A stretch of 64,000 nucleotides of DNA from Bifidobacterium mellis (GCF_000967265.1 NZ_KQ033885.1:714125-778124), one strand, 5' to 3'. Positions 18,434-28,037 are shown, counted from the first letter of the stretch. Notes: generated by a model not told the origin, from the sequence alone. Translations and numbers: made by a program.

Positions 18434-19249
18434 TTACAGGACCTTGGAGAGGAAGGACTGCAGCCGAGGGCTCTGCGGGTGGCCGAAGATCTGCTCGGGC
18501 GTGCCCTCCTCCTCGATGATTCCGGCATCGGTGAAGATCACCCTGGAGGAGACCTCCCGGGCGAAGGCCATCTCGTGGGTGACCAGAATCATGGTCATGC
18601 CGCCCTCTGCCAGGGAGCGGATGACTTCAAGCACGTCGCCCACCATCTCCGGATCCAGGGCCGAGGTGGCCTCGTCGAAGAGCATGATATCCGGGTGCAT
18701 GGCCAGTGCGCGGGCGATGGCCACACGCTGCTGCTGCCCGCCTGACAGGTCCGTGGGCCGTGCGTCAGCCTTCTCCTGAAGCCCTACGGTCTCCAGCAGG
18801 TCCAGGGCCTGTTGCCGTGCATCCTCCTTGGGTGTCTTGTGCAACATGTGGGGGGCCAGCATGATGTTGTCGGCCACGCTCATGTTGGGGAAGAGGTTGA
18901 AGTGCTGGAAGACCATGCCCACGTGCTCGCGGAGCTTGTCGATGTTGGTCTTTGGGTCGGAAATGTCGATTCCATAGACGCTGATGGTGCCCGAGGTCGG
19001 CATCTCCAGGGCGTTGATGCAGCGCAGCAGGGTGGACTTGCCCGCGCCCGAGGGGCCGATGATGGAGATGACCTCGCCCGGCTTGACCTCCATGTCGATC
19101 CCCTTGAGGACCTCGGTGTCGCCGTAGCGCTTGTGCAGGTCGCGGATGGATACGGCCATCTGGGACTCTCCCTGGTTGAGGCGACTTTGGTTCTGGCGGA
19201 TGCGACGGGTCAGTCGTCCGGTGTCCATGTCCGGGTCCTCGAAGTTCAT
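18434..19249 (-). CDS. Amino acid ABC transporter, ATP-binding subunit
   Basis: 271-residue ATPase of the polar amino-acid uptake family: Walker [10 protein letters not shown], signature [15 protein letters not shown], Walker [15 protein letters not shown], switch His in VTHEM. The first 30 residues ([11 protein letters not shown]...) are an extension before the usual [12 protein letters not shown] opening; an internal ATG within that stretch could be the real start. As written, its ATG overlaps the stop of the upstream fusion gene by four bases (ATGA), which supports translational coupling and the longer form. Confidence 0.87.
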   Translation of the reverse strand: MNFEDPDMDTGRLTRRIRQNQSRLNQGESQMAVSIRDLHKRYGDTEVLKGIDMEVKPGEVISIIGPSGAGKSTLLRCINALEMPTSGTISVYGIDISDPKTNIDKLREHVGMVFQHFNLFPNMSVADNIMLAPHMLHKTPKEDARQQALDLLETVGLQEKADARPTDLSGGQQQRVAIARALAMHPDIMLFDEATSALDPEMVGDVLEVIRSLAEGGMTMILVTHEMAFAREVSSRVIFTDAGIIEEEGTPEQIFGHPQSPRLQSFLSKVL

Positions 19250-20760
19250 CGATGCAGCCTCCTATCGAGCATATTGGCCATCCAGGTCAGGGCGCTGATG
19301 GCGACGAAGTAGATGACGCCCACCATGAAGAGGGTTTCGGTCACGCGGAAGTTGGCCGCGTAGATCTGCTGGGCCTGGTAGAGCAGTTCGCCGAAGCCGA
19401 TGGCCAGCAGCAGGGAGGAATCCTTGAGCATGATGACCAGCTGGTTGATGATGGAGGGCGTGGCGAACCTGACGGCCTGGGGCAGGATGACCCGGCGCAG
19501 GGCCATGCGACGTGTCAGGCCCAGACTGCGGGCTCCCTCCATCTGCCCGACGTCCACCGAGTCGATGGCCCCGCGCACGATTTCGACCAGGTAGGCTCCG
19601 GAGTTCAGGGACAGTGTCAGCGCGCCGGCCAGCCAGATGCTGATGCGGTGGCCGATCAGCTGGGGGACACCCAGGTAGAAGAAGAAGGCCCAGACCAGAA
19701 CGGGTGTGCCCCTGAAGACCGCCACGTAGATGCGGGCGATCCAGGACAGGATCCGGTTGGGGCTGATCCTCCACAGTCCCAGGATGACGCCGATGGCCAG
19801 GGCGATGACGAAGGATATTGCCGTGATGGCCAGGGTGTTGCGCAGGCCCAGCATCAGGGAGGGGAATGCCTGGCGGACCAGTTCGAAGAATCCGGGCCGT
19901 GATGCGGGGGCACTCTTGCTGGAGTGGCCGCTGCCTACATAGGAATCGACCAGCTTCTTATAGCTGCCGTCAGCCTTCATCCTGGCCAGACCCTCGTTGA
20001 AGGCGGCCACGAACTCCTTGTTCTCGCCCTTGCGGACGGCCGCCCCGTAGGAGGCGCCAGGCTCCTTCTTGGTCACGGTCTTCAGTCCGTTGCCCTGGGC
20101 GATGCCGTAAGCCAGGACCGGGTAGTCGTCGATGACCGCCTGGGCATTGCCGGACTTGACCATCTCATACATGGTGGAGGACTGGTCCACCGCCTTGACC
20201 GTGAAGCCGTACTGGGCCGCACGCTGCTTGGCGAAAGCCTCGCCCTCGCTGCCCGTCTTGACGGCCACCACCGTGCCTTGCAGATCCTTGTAGCTGTGGA
20301 TCTGGTCGTTGTCCTTGGCGATGGCCATCTGCACGCCGGAGTCGAAATAGGGGTCGGTGAAGTCGTAGACCTGCTTGCGCTGGTCGGTGATGGTCATGCC
20401 GGCTATGACCACATCGGCCTGCTGGGAGTTCAAGGCTTGAAGGGCGGCGTTGAAGCCCAGGGACTGGATCTGCACCGAGAACCCCTCGATGTCGGCGATC
20501 TTGCGGATCAGATCCATATCGATGCCGACCAGCTTGCCGGAGGAGTCCCTGAATTCAAAGGGGGCGAAGGTGGTATCGGTGGCGACACGGAAGGTGCGTC
20601 CTTGGACCGCTTGGGCGGCGGGAGAGTCCTCGGCCGCCTGCGCTGGCGTGGCCAGGGGGGCGACGATCAGGGCTGAGAGCCCCAGGACCAGGGCGAGCAG
20701 GCCGATGGCCCACCTGCCTGGACCCGATGTCCATCCCTGGCGAACATGCTTGGCGATCAC
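19246..20760 (-). CDS. Amino acid ABC transporter, substrate-binding protein fused to permease
   Basis: 504 residues with two complete functions in one chain. An N-terminal signal (hydrophobic about 18-45, ending ATPAQAAED) is followed by a family-3 binding domain (about 55-285; [40 protein letters not shown]). After a Ser/Pro linker comes a permease domain (about 300-500) with the EAA loop [21 protein letters not shown]. Cleavage of the signal would leave the binding domain outside, tethered to the membrane domain. With the downstream ATPase this makes a complete two-gene importer. The substrate is probably a polar amino acid such as glutamine, inferred only from family. The fusion architecture is known in Gram-positive bacteria. 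Confidence 0.88.
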   Translation of the reverse strand: MIAKHVRQGWTSGPGRWAIGLLALVLGLSALIVAPLATPAQAAEDSPAAQAVQGRTFRVATDTTFAPFEFRDSSGKLVGIDMDLIRKIADIEGFSVQIQSLGFNAALQALNSQQADVVIAGMTITDQRKQVYDFTDPYFDSGVQMAIAKDNDQIHSYKDLQGTVVAVKTGSEGEAFAKQRAAQYGFTVKAVDQSSTMYEMVKSGNAQAVIDDYPVLAYGIAQGNGLKTVTKKEPGASYGAAVRKGENKEFVAAFNEGLARMKADGSYKKLVDSYVGSGHSSKSAPASRPGFFELVRQAFPSLMLGLRNTLAITAISFVIALAIGVILGLWRISPNRILSWIARIYVAVFRGTPVLVWAFFFYLGVPQLIGHRISIWLAGALTLSLNSGAYLVEIVRGAIDSVDVGQMEGARSLGLTRRMALRRVILPQAVRFATPSIINQLVIMLKDSSLLLAIGFGELLYQAQQIYAANFRVTETLFMVGVIYFVAISALTWMANMLDRRLHR

Positions 20761-21031
20761 TGGCGATTCTCCTTATTGTTCCGACTGTGCCGGTCCCGGG
20801 TTTTTCAGGCGGCAGGCCTTGCAGCCGTCCATGGGCCAACCTGAAGATATATTCAGGCGGATGACCAGTAAACTGTACACACACCGTGTTTCCGGGACCC
20901 AACTACGCGCTGGGCGATACGGCCATATAGGTTCCCAGTCTAGCGCGTTCGTCCTGCTGTTTGTGGCAGGCACAGGCCTATGCTGGTGAGGGCGGGAAGC
21001 CACAGGGGCCCCGAGGAATGAGGTAGTGCAT

Positions 21032-22426
21032 ATGGTTGATGATCTCTTCCAGGCGGCGGATCCCCCCGAGGAGCACACCCTGCCTCTGGCGGTCAGGATG
21101 CGGCCCAGGAGCCTGGACGAGGTGGTCGGCCAGGACAAGGTCACGGCTCCTGGAACCCCCTTGGAGCGGCTGGCCCGCTCGGATCCGAACAACCGTCTGA
21201 CCGCTCCCAGTTCGGTCATTCTTTTCGGTCCTCCCGGGGTGGGCAAGACCACCCTGGCCTATATTGTGGCCCGACAGTCCGGGCGGCATTTCGAGGAGCT
21301 TTCGGCCGTCACCTCGGGGGTCAAGGAGGTGCGGCAGGTCCTAGCCCAGGCCCGGGAGCGGCTGGTCAGCCAGGGGCGGGAGACGGTCCTCTTTATCGAT
21401 GAGGTCCACCGCTTCTCCAAGTCCCAGCAGGATGCCCTGTTGCCCAGCGTGGAGAACCGGGATGTGACGTTTATCGCAGCCACCACGGAGAATCCCAGCT
21501 TTTCGGTCATCTCGCCCCTGCTTTCGCGCTCGGTGGTGGTCAAGCTGGAGGCCCTGGACGACCAGGACCTGGCCAAGCTGGTCCGCAGGGCCGTCAAGGA
21601 CCAGCGTGGGCTTAAGGACCAGGTGCGGCTGGCTCCAGAGGCCCTGGACCAAATTGTGCGCTTTGCCGGAGGTGACGCCCGTCGGGCCCTGACCATTCTG
21701 GAGGCTGCGGCCGGGGCGGTCACCGAGGACGGGTCTCGCGCCAAGGGTGCGCGTCGCCCGCTGATCAACGCCAAGGTGGTCTCCTCGGTCATGGACGTGG
21801 CCACCGTCCGCTATGACAAGAAGGGCGACGATCACTACGATGTGGCATCTGCCTTCATCAAATCCATGCGGGGGTCCGACGTGGATGCGGCCCTGCACTA
21901 CCTGGCTCGGATGATCCGGGCCGGCGAGGATCCGCGCTTCATCGCCCGACGCATCATGATCGCCTCCGCCGAGGAGGTGGGCATGGCCTCTCCTGAGGTG
22001 CTGGAGATCACGGTCGCGGCTGCCCAGGCCGTGGCCATGGTGGGCATGCCTGAGGCCCGTCTGATTCTGGCCGAGGCGGTCATCGCCGTGGCCACCGCAC
22101 CCAAGTCCAACGCCTCCTATCTGGCCATCAACCAGGCCCTGGAGGACGTGGACGCCGGGCATATCGGTCAGGTTCCCCTGCATCTACGCAACGCTCCCAC
22201 CAAGCTGATGAAGGCCTGGGGCAACCACGAGGGCTATCAGTATGCCCACGATGCGCCGGATGCAGTGGCACCCCAGCAGTATATGCCGGACGAACTGGTC
22301 GGACGGCGCTACTATCACCCCAATGATCGGGGCTATGAGCGTCAGCTGGGCCCACGTCTGGAGGCGATCAGGGCCATCCTGGACAGGGCCGTCGGGCCGG
22401 ATGGAAACGCCGGGTCTGGGCAATGA
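21032..22426 (+). CDS. rarA: Replication-associated recombination protein A
   Basis: 464-residue AAA+ ATPase of the RarA/MgsA/WRNIP1 family, which acts at stalled replication forks. Visible: the family opening LAVRMRPRSLDEVVGQ, Walker A GPPGVGKTT at about 66-74, Walker B LFIDEVHRF, sensor 1 AATTENPSF, sensor 2 region GGDARRAL, and the C-terminal tetramerisation part ending with GRRYYHPNDRGYE, as in the family. The ATG at 21032 is preferred (AGG upstream at about eight bases); a GTG at 21026 would add two residues. The 271 bases upstream separate it from the divergent ABC fusion gene and hold the promoters of both. Confidence 0.93.
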   Translation: MVDDLFQAADPPEEHTLPLAVRMRPRSLDEVVGQDKVTAPGTPLERLARSDPNNRLTAPSSVILFGPPGVGKTTLAYIVARQSGRHFEELSAVTSGVKEVRQVLAQARERLVSQGRETVLFIDEVHRFSKSQQDALLPSVENRDVTFIAATTENPSFSVISPLLSRSVVVKLEALDDQDLAKLVRRAVKDQRGLKDQVRLAPEALDQIVRFAGGDARRALTILEAAAGAVTEDGSRAKGARRPLINAKVVSSVMDVATVRYDKKGDDHYDVASAFIKSMRGSDVDAALHYLARMIRAGEDPRFIARRIMIASAEEVGMASPEVLEITVAAAQAVAMVGMPEARLILAEAVIAVATAPKSNASYLAINQALEDVDAGHIGQVPLHLRNAPTKLMKAWGNHEGYQYAHDAPDAVAPQQYMPDELVGRRYYHPNDRGYERQLGPRLEAIRAILDRAVGPDGNAGSGQ

Positions 22427-22611
22427 CCGTCCGGACTCCTATACTGGTCACCCAATAGACGTTGAGTAGCCACACAATGACCGAAACGCCGCAGGGTCCA
22501 GGCCTTCCATATTGACGGTCGCCATGCTCCCAGAAGGAGCCTGTCGCCGTCGGCAGGTCTGGCATGGACGCATGGGGCATGCCTGCCTCATGCACGGGCG
22601 CGAGGGTGACG

Positions 22612-24009
22612 ATGTCGACAGCGGTCATTGACAATGCAGACATATCCGAACAATCCAAGAATCTCGGCATGGCCGAGGACGACCTGGCGGTCCGAGAGAT
22701 TACCCGGCGAGTAGACAATGCTCGTGAATCGGCTACTTTTTATAAGATCGTGGCCCTGGTGGCCGCGGGAATGCTCATGGACAGCATCGATGTCTATGTG
22801 GGCAGCGCAGTAGCCAGTTCGGCATTGAGCACGGGATGGTCCACGGTCGCCCAGAATTCCCTCTTCCTGTCGGCCGGTTTCCTGGGGCTCCTGGTGGGCT
22901 CGCTGCTGGCCGGTTTCATCGGAGACCTGCGGGGGCGCAAGACTGCCTATCAGATCAACCTGCTGCTCTTCGGAGGCTTTACCCTGCTGGGCGCTCTGGC
23001 GCCGAACATGGCTGTCCTTTCGGTCTGCCGGCTGGGGGCCGGCCTGGGGCTGGGCGCCGAGATTGTCACCGGATTCTCCATGGTCAACGAATTCGCTCCC
23101 ATCAGGCACCGCGGCCGCTGGAGCGCCATCGTCTCACTGGTGGCCAACACCGGAGTGCCCCTGGCCATGCTCCTGTGCGCCTGGATCATTCCGCGCTGGT
23201 CCTGGCGGCCGCTCTTTGTCGGCATTGGCCTGGCAGCGGCGCTGATCTGGTATCTGCGGCGTGACATCCCCGAGTCCCCTCGCTGGCTGGCCCTGCATGG
23301 GCGGATGGACGAGGCCATCCAGGTGGTTGAGCTTCTGGAGGCCGGCAATGGTCGAGGAGGGTCAAGCTCCGATTCTGTCAGCGGTTCCGCACTTGCTGGC
23401 AAGGATGAGGGCCTTGAGGCACCCGCCAAGGCATCGGGTAGCGTGGTTCACGGACTGATTGTGGCCACCGTGGCGGTATCGGCCACTAACGTCTGCTCCT
23501 ACGCCTTCACCTCCTGGGTGCCCACCATCCTGCTCAAGCGGGGCATAAATCTGAGCGGATCCCTGTGGATCAGCACCCTGATGATGCTGGGCGCCCCACT
23601 GGGCTGCCTGATCGGATCCCTGCTCCTCGACCGGATCGGCCGCAAGCGGATCATCGTCACGGCCTTCCTGCTGACGGCGGTCTTCGGCCTGCTCTACGCA
23701 GCGCAGACCAGCCAGGTCACGGCCATTCTGGTGGGCATCCTGCTCATGGCCAGCCTCTATGTCCTCATGTCTTCGGTGGTTGCCGTCTACGCGCCCGAGC
23801 TCTTCCCGACCACGGTCCGCTTCCGCTGCGTGGGCATCGCCAATGCCGTCGCCAAGCTCTGCAACGTGCTCATGCCAGTGTTGATTGGCGCCATGCTCAG
23901 CCAGTGGGGGAGCACTTCGATCTTCGTCACCATCAGCCTGGTGGCCCTGGCCTCCATGCTGGTCGTGGGCCTGATGGGCTGGGAGACCTCCGGTCGTTCG
24001 GTGGGCTGA
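22612..24009 (+). CDS. MFS transporter (sugar/organic-acid porter type)
   Basis: 465-residue major facilitator with 12 predicted membrane helices. MFS signature loops are present: GDLRGRKTAY after helix 2 and DRIGRKRIIV after helix 8, plus the helix-6 exit motif DIPESPRWL of the sugar-porter/aromatic-acid-symporter branch. The central loop (about 245-290) is Ser/Gly-rich. The start at 22612 (MSTAVIDNAD) is preferred because GAGGGTG lies just upstream; an ATG at 22564 would add 16 residues. Substrate unknown. It converges on a MarR gene across a strong bidirectional terminator. Confidence 0.85.
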   Translation: MSTAVIDNADISEQSKNLGMAEDDLAVREITRRVDNARESATFYKIVALVAAGMLMDSIDVYVGSAVASSALSTGWSTVAQNSLFLSAGFLGLLVGSLLAGFIGDLRGRKTAYQINLLLFGGFTLLGALAPNMAVLSVCRLGAGLGLGAEIVTGFSMVNEFAPIRHRGRWSAIVSLVANTGVPLAMLLCAWIIPRWSWRPLFVGIGLAAALIWYLRRDIPESPRWLALHGRMDEAIQVVELLEAGNGRGGSSSDSVSGSALAGKDEGLEAPAKASGSVVHGLIVATVAVSATNVCSYAFTSWVPTILLKRGINLSGSLWISTLMMLGAPLGCLIGSLLLDRIGRKRIIVTAFLLTAVFGLLYAAQTSQVTAILVGILLMASLYVLMSSVVAVYAPELFPTTVRFRCVGIANAVAKLCNVLMPVLIGAMLSQWGSTSIFVTISLVALASMLVVGLMGWETSGRSVG

Positions 24010-24046
24010 TGGAGGCCGGTCCAAGGTCGCAAGGAATCTGAAAATC

Positions 24047-24107
24047 AAGGGGCCTGGCCTGAGCCTGGAGCCGTCCAAGGGCGGCGAAAGGTTCGGCCAG
24101 GCCCCTT
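24047..24107. terminator. Bidirectional terminator between MFS and MarR genes
   Basis: A 13-bp perfect outer stem, AAGGGGCCTGGCC (24047-24059) with GGCCAGGCCCCTT (24095-24107), enclosing a G+C-rich loop that can fold on itself. T-rich ends lie on both sides, as expected for convergent genes. Confidence 0.85.
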
Positions 24108-24122
24108 TCTCAGTAAGAGATA

Positions 24123-24563
24123 TCAGAGCTGGTTGGCCAGCAGCCGGTTGTAGACGCAGCGCAGTTCGCTCTGGAAGGTCTCGGGGTCGATATCGGGATT
24201 CTGCTTGAACAGATCGATCCACCAGTTGTTGACCGACCTGATTCTCCTGCGGGCTATGTCCGCGCCCGACCTGGTCAGGGCGATGATGTTGACCCGGTGA
24301 TCGGCGGGGTTCTGTTCACGGCTGACCAGACCCTGGGCCTTCAAAGCCTTGAGATCCCGGGCCAGCAGACTGGGGTCTACGCATAGGTCCCGGGCTATCT
24401 GGCGCTGGCTGAGGCCGGGATGGTCATAGAGGTATATAATCAGATCACCCTGGGTGCCTCGTAAGGTGGTTTCGCCTGTGTACCGGCTGGCATCGTTGCG
24501 TGCATGCCGGTAGATTCCGGCTATACAGCTGCTCAGGTTGTGGTAGTGGCTCTTCTTCAACAT
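24123..24563 (-). CDS. MarR family transcriptional regulator
   Basis: 146-residue winged-helix regulator. The recognition region LSQRQIARDLCVDPSLLARDLKAL and the wing VSREQNPADHRVNIIALT (about residues 50-97) are classical MarR. AGGGGG lies upstream of the ATG. No target gene is obvious: both neighbours are convergent or separated by a long gap. Ligand unknown. Confidence 0.87.
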   Translation of the reverse strand: MLKKSHYHNLSSCIAGIYRHARNDASRYTGETTLRGTQGDLIIYLYDHPGLSQRQIARDLCVDPSLLARDLKALKAQGLVSREQNPADHRVNIIALTRSGADIARRRIRSVNNWWIDLFKQNPDIDPETFQSELRCVYNRLLANQL

Positions 24564-24972
24564 CGCTGCTGCCCCCTAGCTGGTAAGGAAGATCAAAGAG
24601 TTCGGCGGGCATGATTGACCGCATGGACCCCTTCGGCGCCGTTCCCCTTCCAGGCCTGTTTCCGGCAACTCCCTAGCCTCGGCCCGGCACGGACGACGCA
24701 TTTTTCATCATATCAATACCGTCGACACCATGGGTATCGTCCACGATCCAGACATGGGCCGGGCAAGCCATGATTTCTCTGGTGCCGATTCGGCTCGAAG
24801 CCTTTCATCGTCGATTGTGCAGGGATTCTCTGCCTACTTCAGGCCTGTGCTCAGGCTTATGGGCTTAAGGGAATTGCCTTGTTGCCCTGCCAAGGTCGGG
24901 GACTATCACCGTCATTGCTCCACGGTATGCTAAGATGTTCCCTTTTCGTGACGGGACCTGGAAAGGATTGGC
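24564..24972. other. 409-base intergenic region between MarR and HAD genes
   Basis: Divergent upstream region of the MarR regulator and the HAD phosphatase. I see no convincing gene in it. It contains an imperfect inverted repeat (ATACC and GGTAT about ten bases apart near 24717-24736) that might be a MarR-type or other operator, and TATGCT at 24926-24931 as a possible -10 for the phosphatase. Neither is strong. Confidence 0.3.
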
Positions 24973-25551
24973 ATGCGGGTACTGGACTTCGACGGCACCA
25001 TCTACGATGGCGAGAGCCTGCTTGACTTCTACCTGTTCACTGTCCGCAAGGATCCGCGAGTGCTGCACTACCTGCCGGTTGCCCTCTTCTATGCCGTCCG
25101 CTACCGTCTGGGCCGGGTCACCCTGGAGCAGCTGGATTCGGCCATGCGTCGGGTGGGCTCGCGCTACCTGCGTCGACTGACCTCGCGTCCCGGCTTTGAC
25201 ATGGATCGCCTGGTCAGCCAATTCTGGGATGCCAACATGCACAAGATCATGGATTGGTACACCCCCCAGGCCGACGACGTGGTGGTGACCGCCTCCTTCG
25301 ATCTGGTGGCGGGGGAGGCCTGCCGGCGACTGGGCATCACCCGCTGCATCGGCTCCACCCTGGATTTGGAGTCCCTGACTGTGGGCTACCTCAACTTCGG
25401 ACCCGACAAGCCCCTGCATTTTCAGCGGATCCTGGGCCGGGAGACGGCCATCGACGCCTTCTACACCGATTCGGCCTTCGACCGGCCCATGATTGATCTT
25501 GCCCGGCGGGCCTACCTGGTCGAGCATGGCAGGGTCCGCCGCATCAAATAG
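24973..25551 (+). CDS. HAD-family phosphatase (HAD-IB, phosphoserine-phosphatase-like)
   Basis: 192-residue haloacid-dehalogenase phosphatase. Motif I is at the very N-terminus (VLDFDGTIYDGES, nucleophile and acid Asp). Motif II is VVVTASFDL with the Ser/Thr, and motif IV is in FYTDSAFDRPMIDL. The helical cap between motifs I and II is about 70 residues, as in HAD-IB members. Likely a small phosphoester; the substrate cannot be told. AAAGGA lies upstream of the ATG. It converges on the oxidoreductase gene, 34 bases between stops. Confidence 0.8.
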   Translation: MRVLDFDGTIYDGESLLDFYLFTVRKDPRVLHYLPVALFYAVRYRLGRVTLEQLDSAMRRVGSRYLRRLTSRPGFDMDRLVSQFWDANMHKIMDWYTPQADDVVVTASFDLVAGEACRRLGITRCIGSTLDLESLTVGYLNFGPDKPLHFQRILGRETAIDAFYTDSAFDRPMIDLARRAYLVEHGRVRRIK

Positions 25552-25585
25552 GCAGGGCGGTCACCGTGGCTTTTATCTACAGCTT

Positions 25586-26644
25586 TTATCTGCTGGTTCT
25601 CGATTCGAAGGGAAAGACCAACCCCCACTGGCGGCGCAGGGAGTCCATGAGCTCCATGATGCGCATGGTGTCCTTGTGGGGCATCTGGGCGCACTCGGTC
25701 TTGCCGTCCAGGATGGCCTGTGCGGCGCTGGCCACCTCGTACTCATAACCGGTCAGCTGGTCGGGGATGGGGTAGCTCTTCCTCAATTTATGGTCCCCGT
25801 CGTACAGGTCTATGGACTCCACGTTGTTGATATTGATGCACTGCAGGTAACCCTGGTCTCCCCAGATGCTGCCGGTCCGGTCGCTGTCCGAAACCATGGA
25901 GCTGGTCGCTTCCCCCACGGATCCATCCTTGTAGAAAATGGCTGTGGAGTTCTGGCTGTCCACGCCCTCCGGGCTGCGGACCCAATCCGTGCAGACCCGT
26001 TCAATGGGCTTGGGTCCCATGACCATGTCGATGAAGTTGAGAGGGTAGACGCCCACGTCGAGCAGGGCGCCGCCGGCCAGGGCCGGGTCGGTCATCCTGG
26101 CCTTGCCCACGGTTACGTATCCCAGGTTGGCGGTCACGGTCCTGACGGTGCCGATTGCCCCCGAGGAGATGATGCCGTCGATGATGGAGCGCGAGGGCAT
26201 GTACCTGGTCCAGATGGCCTCGGTGCAGAGCAGGCCGGTGTTCTCGGATGTCTCCATGACCTGCCTGGCCTGATCGGCGTTGGCGGCGAAGGACTTCTCG
26301 ACCAGCACGTTCTTTCCGGCCTTCATGCAGGCGATGGCCTGCTCGGCGTGGAGGCTGTGAGGCGTGGCGATGTAGACCAGATCCACTTGCGGATCATCCA
26401 GGAGCTCCTGGTAGGAGCCATAGGAATGTGCGAACCCATATTTTTCGGCGAAGGCGGCTGCACGTTCCCCGTCCCTGGCGGCCACGGCGTAGGGGGCAAT
26501 CAGATGGCTGTACTGCGGGTCCTGGGCCATCATGACCACCGTCTTTGCCAGGGCGTTGGCTATCCTTCCGGCACCGAGAATGGCGAAGTTGACCCGCATG
26601 CCCTTCTGCTCAGCCTCTTGCCGTTTGCCGTTCAATCTGCTCAT
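25586..26644 (-). CDS. Gfo/Idh/MocA family oxidoreductase
   Basis: NAD(P)-dependent oxidoreductase of about 352 residues. Rossmann fold with the dinucleotide motif FAILGAGRIANALAKT near the N-terminus; IATPHSLHAEQAIACMKAGK and the catalytic-lysine segment VLVEKSFAAN; then the C-terminal mixed domain (GGALLDVGVYPLNF). Substrate probably a sugar, inositol or related diol. The start at 26644 is chosen because AAGGAG lies seven bases upstream. It overlaps the end of the vsr frame by 35 bases. An ATG at 26599 directly before the Rossmann fold is the alternative. Confidence 0.83.
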   Translation of the reverse strand: MSRLNGKRQEAEQKGMRVNFAILGAGRIANALAKTVVMMAQDPQYSHLIAPYAVAARDGERAAAFAEKYGFAHSYGSYQELLDDPQVDLVYIATPHSLHAEQAIACMKAGKNVLVEKSFAANADQARQVMETSENTGLLCTEAIWTRYMPSRSIIDGIISSGAIGTVRTVTANLGYVTVGKARMTDPALAGGALLDVGVYPLNFIDMVMGPKPIERVCTDWVRSPEGVDSQNSTAIFYKDGSVGEATSSMVSDSDRTGSIWGDQGYLQCININNVESIDLYDGDHKLRKSYPIPDQLTGYEYEVASAAQAILDGKTECAQMPHKDTMRIMELMDSLRRQWGLVFPFESRTSR

Positions 26645-27101
26645 CCTTGACTCCTTCGTTTGGATCGCCATCTGCTGTGATGGCCTCATACAATCTCTGC
26701 AGGGTTTCCTGGGCGTGGCGGGCATCCAGCTGACACTCCCAGACTGTAAAAACCCGCCAGCCCATGGCTTTCAGCTTTTCCCCCTGCTCCTGATCCCGCA
26801 GACGGTTCCTTGTCAGCTTTGTGGTCCAAAACTCCACATTGGATTTGGGAAGGGAGAATTTGGCACAGCCCTGATGCATGTGCCAGAAACAGCCATTGAC
26901 GAACACCATGGCCCGCCACTTGGGCAGAACCACATCAGGATGGCCCGGATACCTCTTGTCATTTTTGCGAAAACGCAGACCTCGCGAAAAGAGGTAGGAC
27001 CGGACCTGGCGTTCTATTGATGTTTCCGTGCCCCTGATCCGGGACATGGTGTAGCTGCGTGTGCCGGGCTGGAATCTGCTGGGTGTCTTTTTCGAAACCA
27101 T
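26610..27101 (-). CDS. vsr: Very short patch repair endonuclease (orphan)
   Basis: About 163 residues. Vsr nicks DNA 5' to the T of T:G mismatches that arise by deamination of 5-methylcytosine. Conserved features: MSRIRGTETSIE near the N-terminus, the catalytic Asp in GHPDVVLPKWRAMVF, FVNGCFWHMHQGC with the active-site and zinc His/Cys residues, PKSNVEFW..K...N..RD, and GWRVFTVWECQL. No cytosine methyltransferase is in the window, so it is an orphan here. Its G+C is visibly lower than that of its neighbours (about 50% in the 60 bases from 26821). It sits in the middle of a tight leftward run and overlaps the next gene, which suggests insertion by transfer. The ATG at 27101 is preferred over GTG at 27110. 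Confidence 0.88.
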   Translation of the reverse strand: MVSKKTPSRFQPGTRSYTMSRIRGTETSIERQVRSYLFSRGLRFRKNDKRYPGHPDVVLPKWRAMVFVNGCFWHMHQGCAKFSLPKSNVEFWTTKLTRNRLRDQEQGEKLKAMGWRVFTVWECQLDARHAQETLQRLYEAITADGDPNEGVKDEQIERQTARG

Positions 27102-27113
27102 CCCCGGCACGGC

Positions 27114-27653
27114 TCAGAGGACTTCGATGCTGTTGATGAAGACCGGCTCAAGGGGACGGTCGCCCGAGTCGGTGGCCACGGCATCCAGCTTGTCGACCAC
27201 CTTCCGGGAATCCTCATCGACAACCTGGCCGAAGATGGTGTGGTGCCCATTCAGCCAGGGGGTGGGCACGGTGGTGATGAAGAACTGTGATCCGTTGGTG
27301 CCGTGGGTCTTCCCGGTGGCGGGGTCGCGGCGCAGCCCTGCATTGGCCATGGCCAGCTTGTAGGGTTCCTCGAAGGTCAGGGAGGGGTCGATCTCATCGT
27401 CGAACTCGTAGCCGGGGCCGCCTGTGCCGGTGCCCAGCGGGCAGCCGCCCTGGATCATGAAGTCCTTGATGATCCGGTGGAAGGTCAGCCCGTCATAGAA
27501 AGGATCCTGTCGCTTCTGACCCGTCTCGGGATCGGTCCATTCCTTGCGGCCGGCGGCCAGGTCCAGGAAGTTGGCCACGGTTTCGGGGGCCTTGTCGTCA
27601 AAGAGGTCCAGGCGAATGTCGCCTTCTGAGGTATGCATGATGACTGTGCTCAT
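27114..27653 (-). CDS. Peptidyl-prolyl cis-trans isomerase, cyclophilin type
   Basis: 179-residue cytosolic cyclophilin. No signal peptide. Core motifs: NFLDLAAG, FYDGLTFHRIIKDFMIQGGCP with the catalytic Arg, GTNGSQFFITTVPTPWLNG and HTIFGQVV. It accelerates prolyl isomerisation during folding. AAAGGA precedes the start. It lies 12 bases after yccF and 12 before vsr, so it is likely in the same transcript. Confidence 0.92.
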   Translation of the reverse strand: MSTVIMHTSEGDIRLDLFDDKAPETVANFLDLAAGRKEWTDPETGQKRQDPFYDGLTFHRIIKDFMIQGGCPLGTGTGGPGYEFDDEIDPSLTFEEPYKLAMANAGLRRDPATGKTHGTNGSQFFITTVPTPWLNGHHTIFGQVVDEDSRKVVDKLDAVATDSGDRPLEPVFINSIEVL

Positions 27654-27665
27654 ATCCCAATCCTT

Positions 27666-28037
27666 TCATAAGACGGCGACGCGCACCGAGGATCCGAAGG
27701 GCATCAGGGCCAGGCGGGCCATCTTGAAGGCCTGCAGACCGAAGGGTATGCCCACCACGGTCAGCATGGTGACCAGTCCGGCCGCCAGATAGGCCAGAGC
27801 CAGCCACCAGCCGCCCAGGATGATCCAGAGCAGGTTGGCCAGCCAGGAACCCAGTCCGCCTCCATAGATGACCTGTCGGCCGAATGGTGTCAGGGTCAGT
27901 CTTGCCATCTTGAGGGCCTGGACGCCCAGGGGTATGCCCACCACGGTCAGGCAGAGCACGATGCCAACAAGGGTCCAGGCCAGGGCGATGGCCAGTCCCC
28001 CCAGCAGCAGCCAGCAGATGTTGCCAATCAGGCGCAT
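27666..28037 (-). CDS. YccF family membrane protein
   Basis: 123-residue membrane protein with two copies of the YccF domain. The segments LTVVGIPLGVQALKMARL and LTVVGIPFGLQAFKMARL, about 65 residues apart, are an internal repeat. About four hydrophobic helices. Function unknown in all bacteria. Its start overlaps the end of the tetR gene by ten bases, so it is probably cotranscribed with it. Confidence 0.85.
   Translation of the reverse strand: MRLIGNICWLLLGGLAIALAWTLVGIVLCLTVVGIPLGVQALKMARLTLTPFGRQVIYGGGLGSWLANLLWIILGGWWLALAYLAAGLVTMLTVVGIPFGLQAFKMARLALMPFGSSVRVAVL

Noticed and set aside
16012..18528. 838-codon open frame antisense to helY
   Set aside because: Same composition artefact; the plus strand carries all helicase motifs.
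20761..21031. LexA/SOS box before rarA
   Set aside because: No CGAAC-N4-GTTCG-like palindrome; only a partial GTTCG.
24730..24933. 67-codon frame in the MarR-HAD gap
   Set aside because: No ribosome-binding site, no recognisable composition, and stops just before the HAD gene leader.
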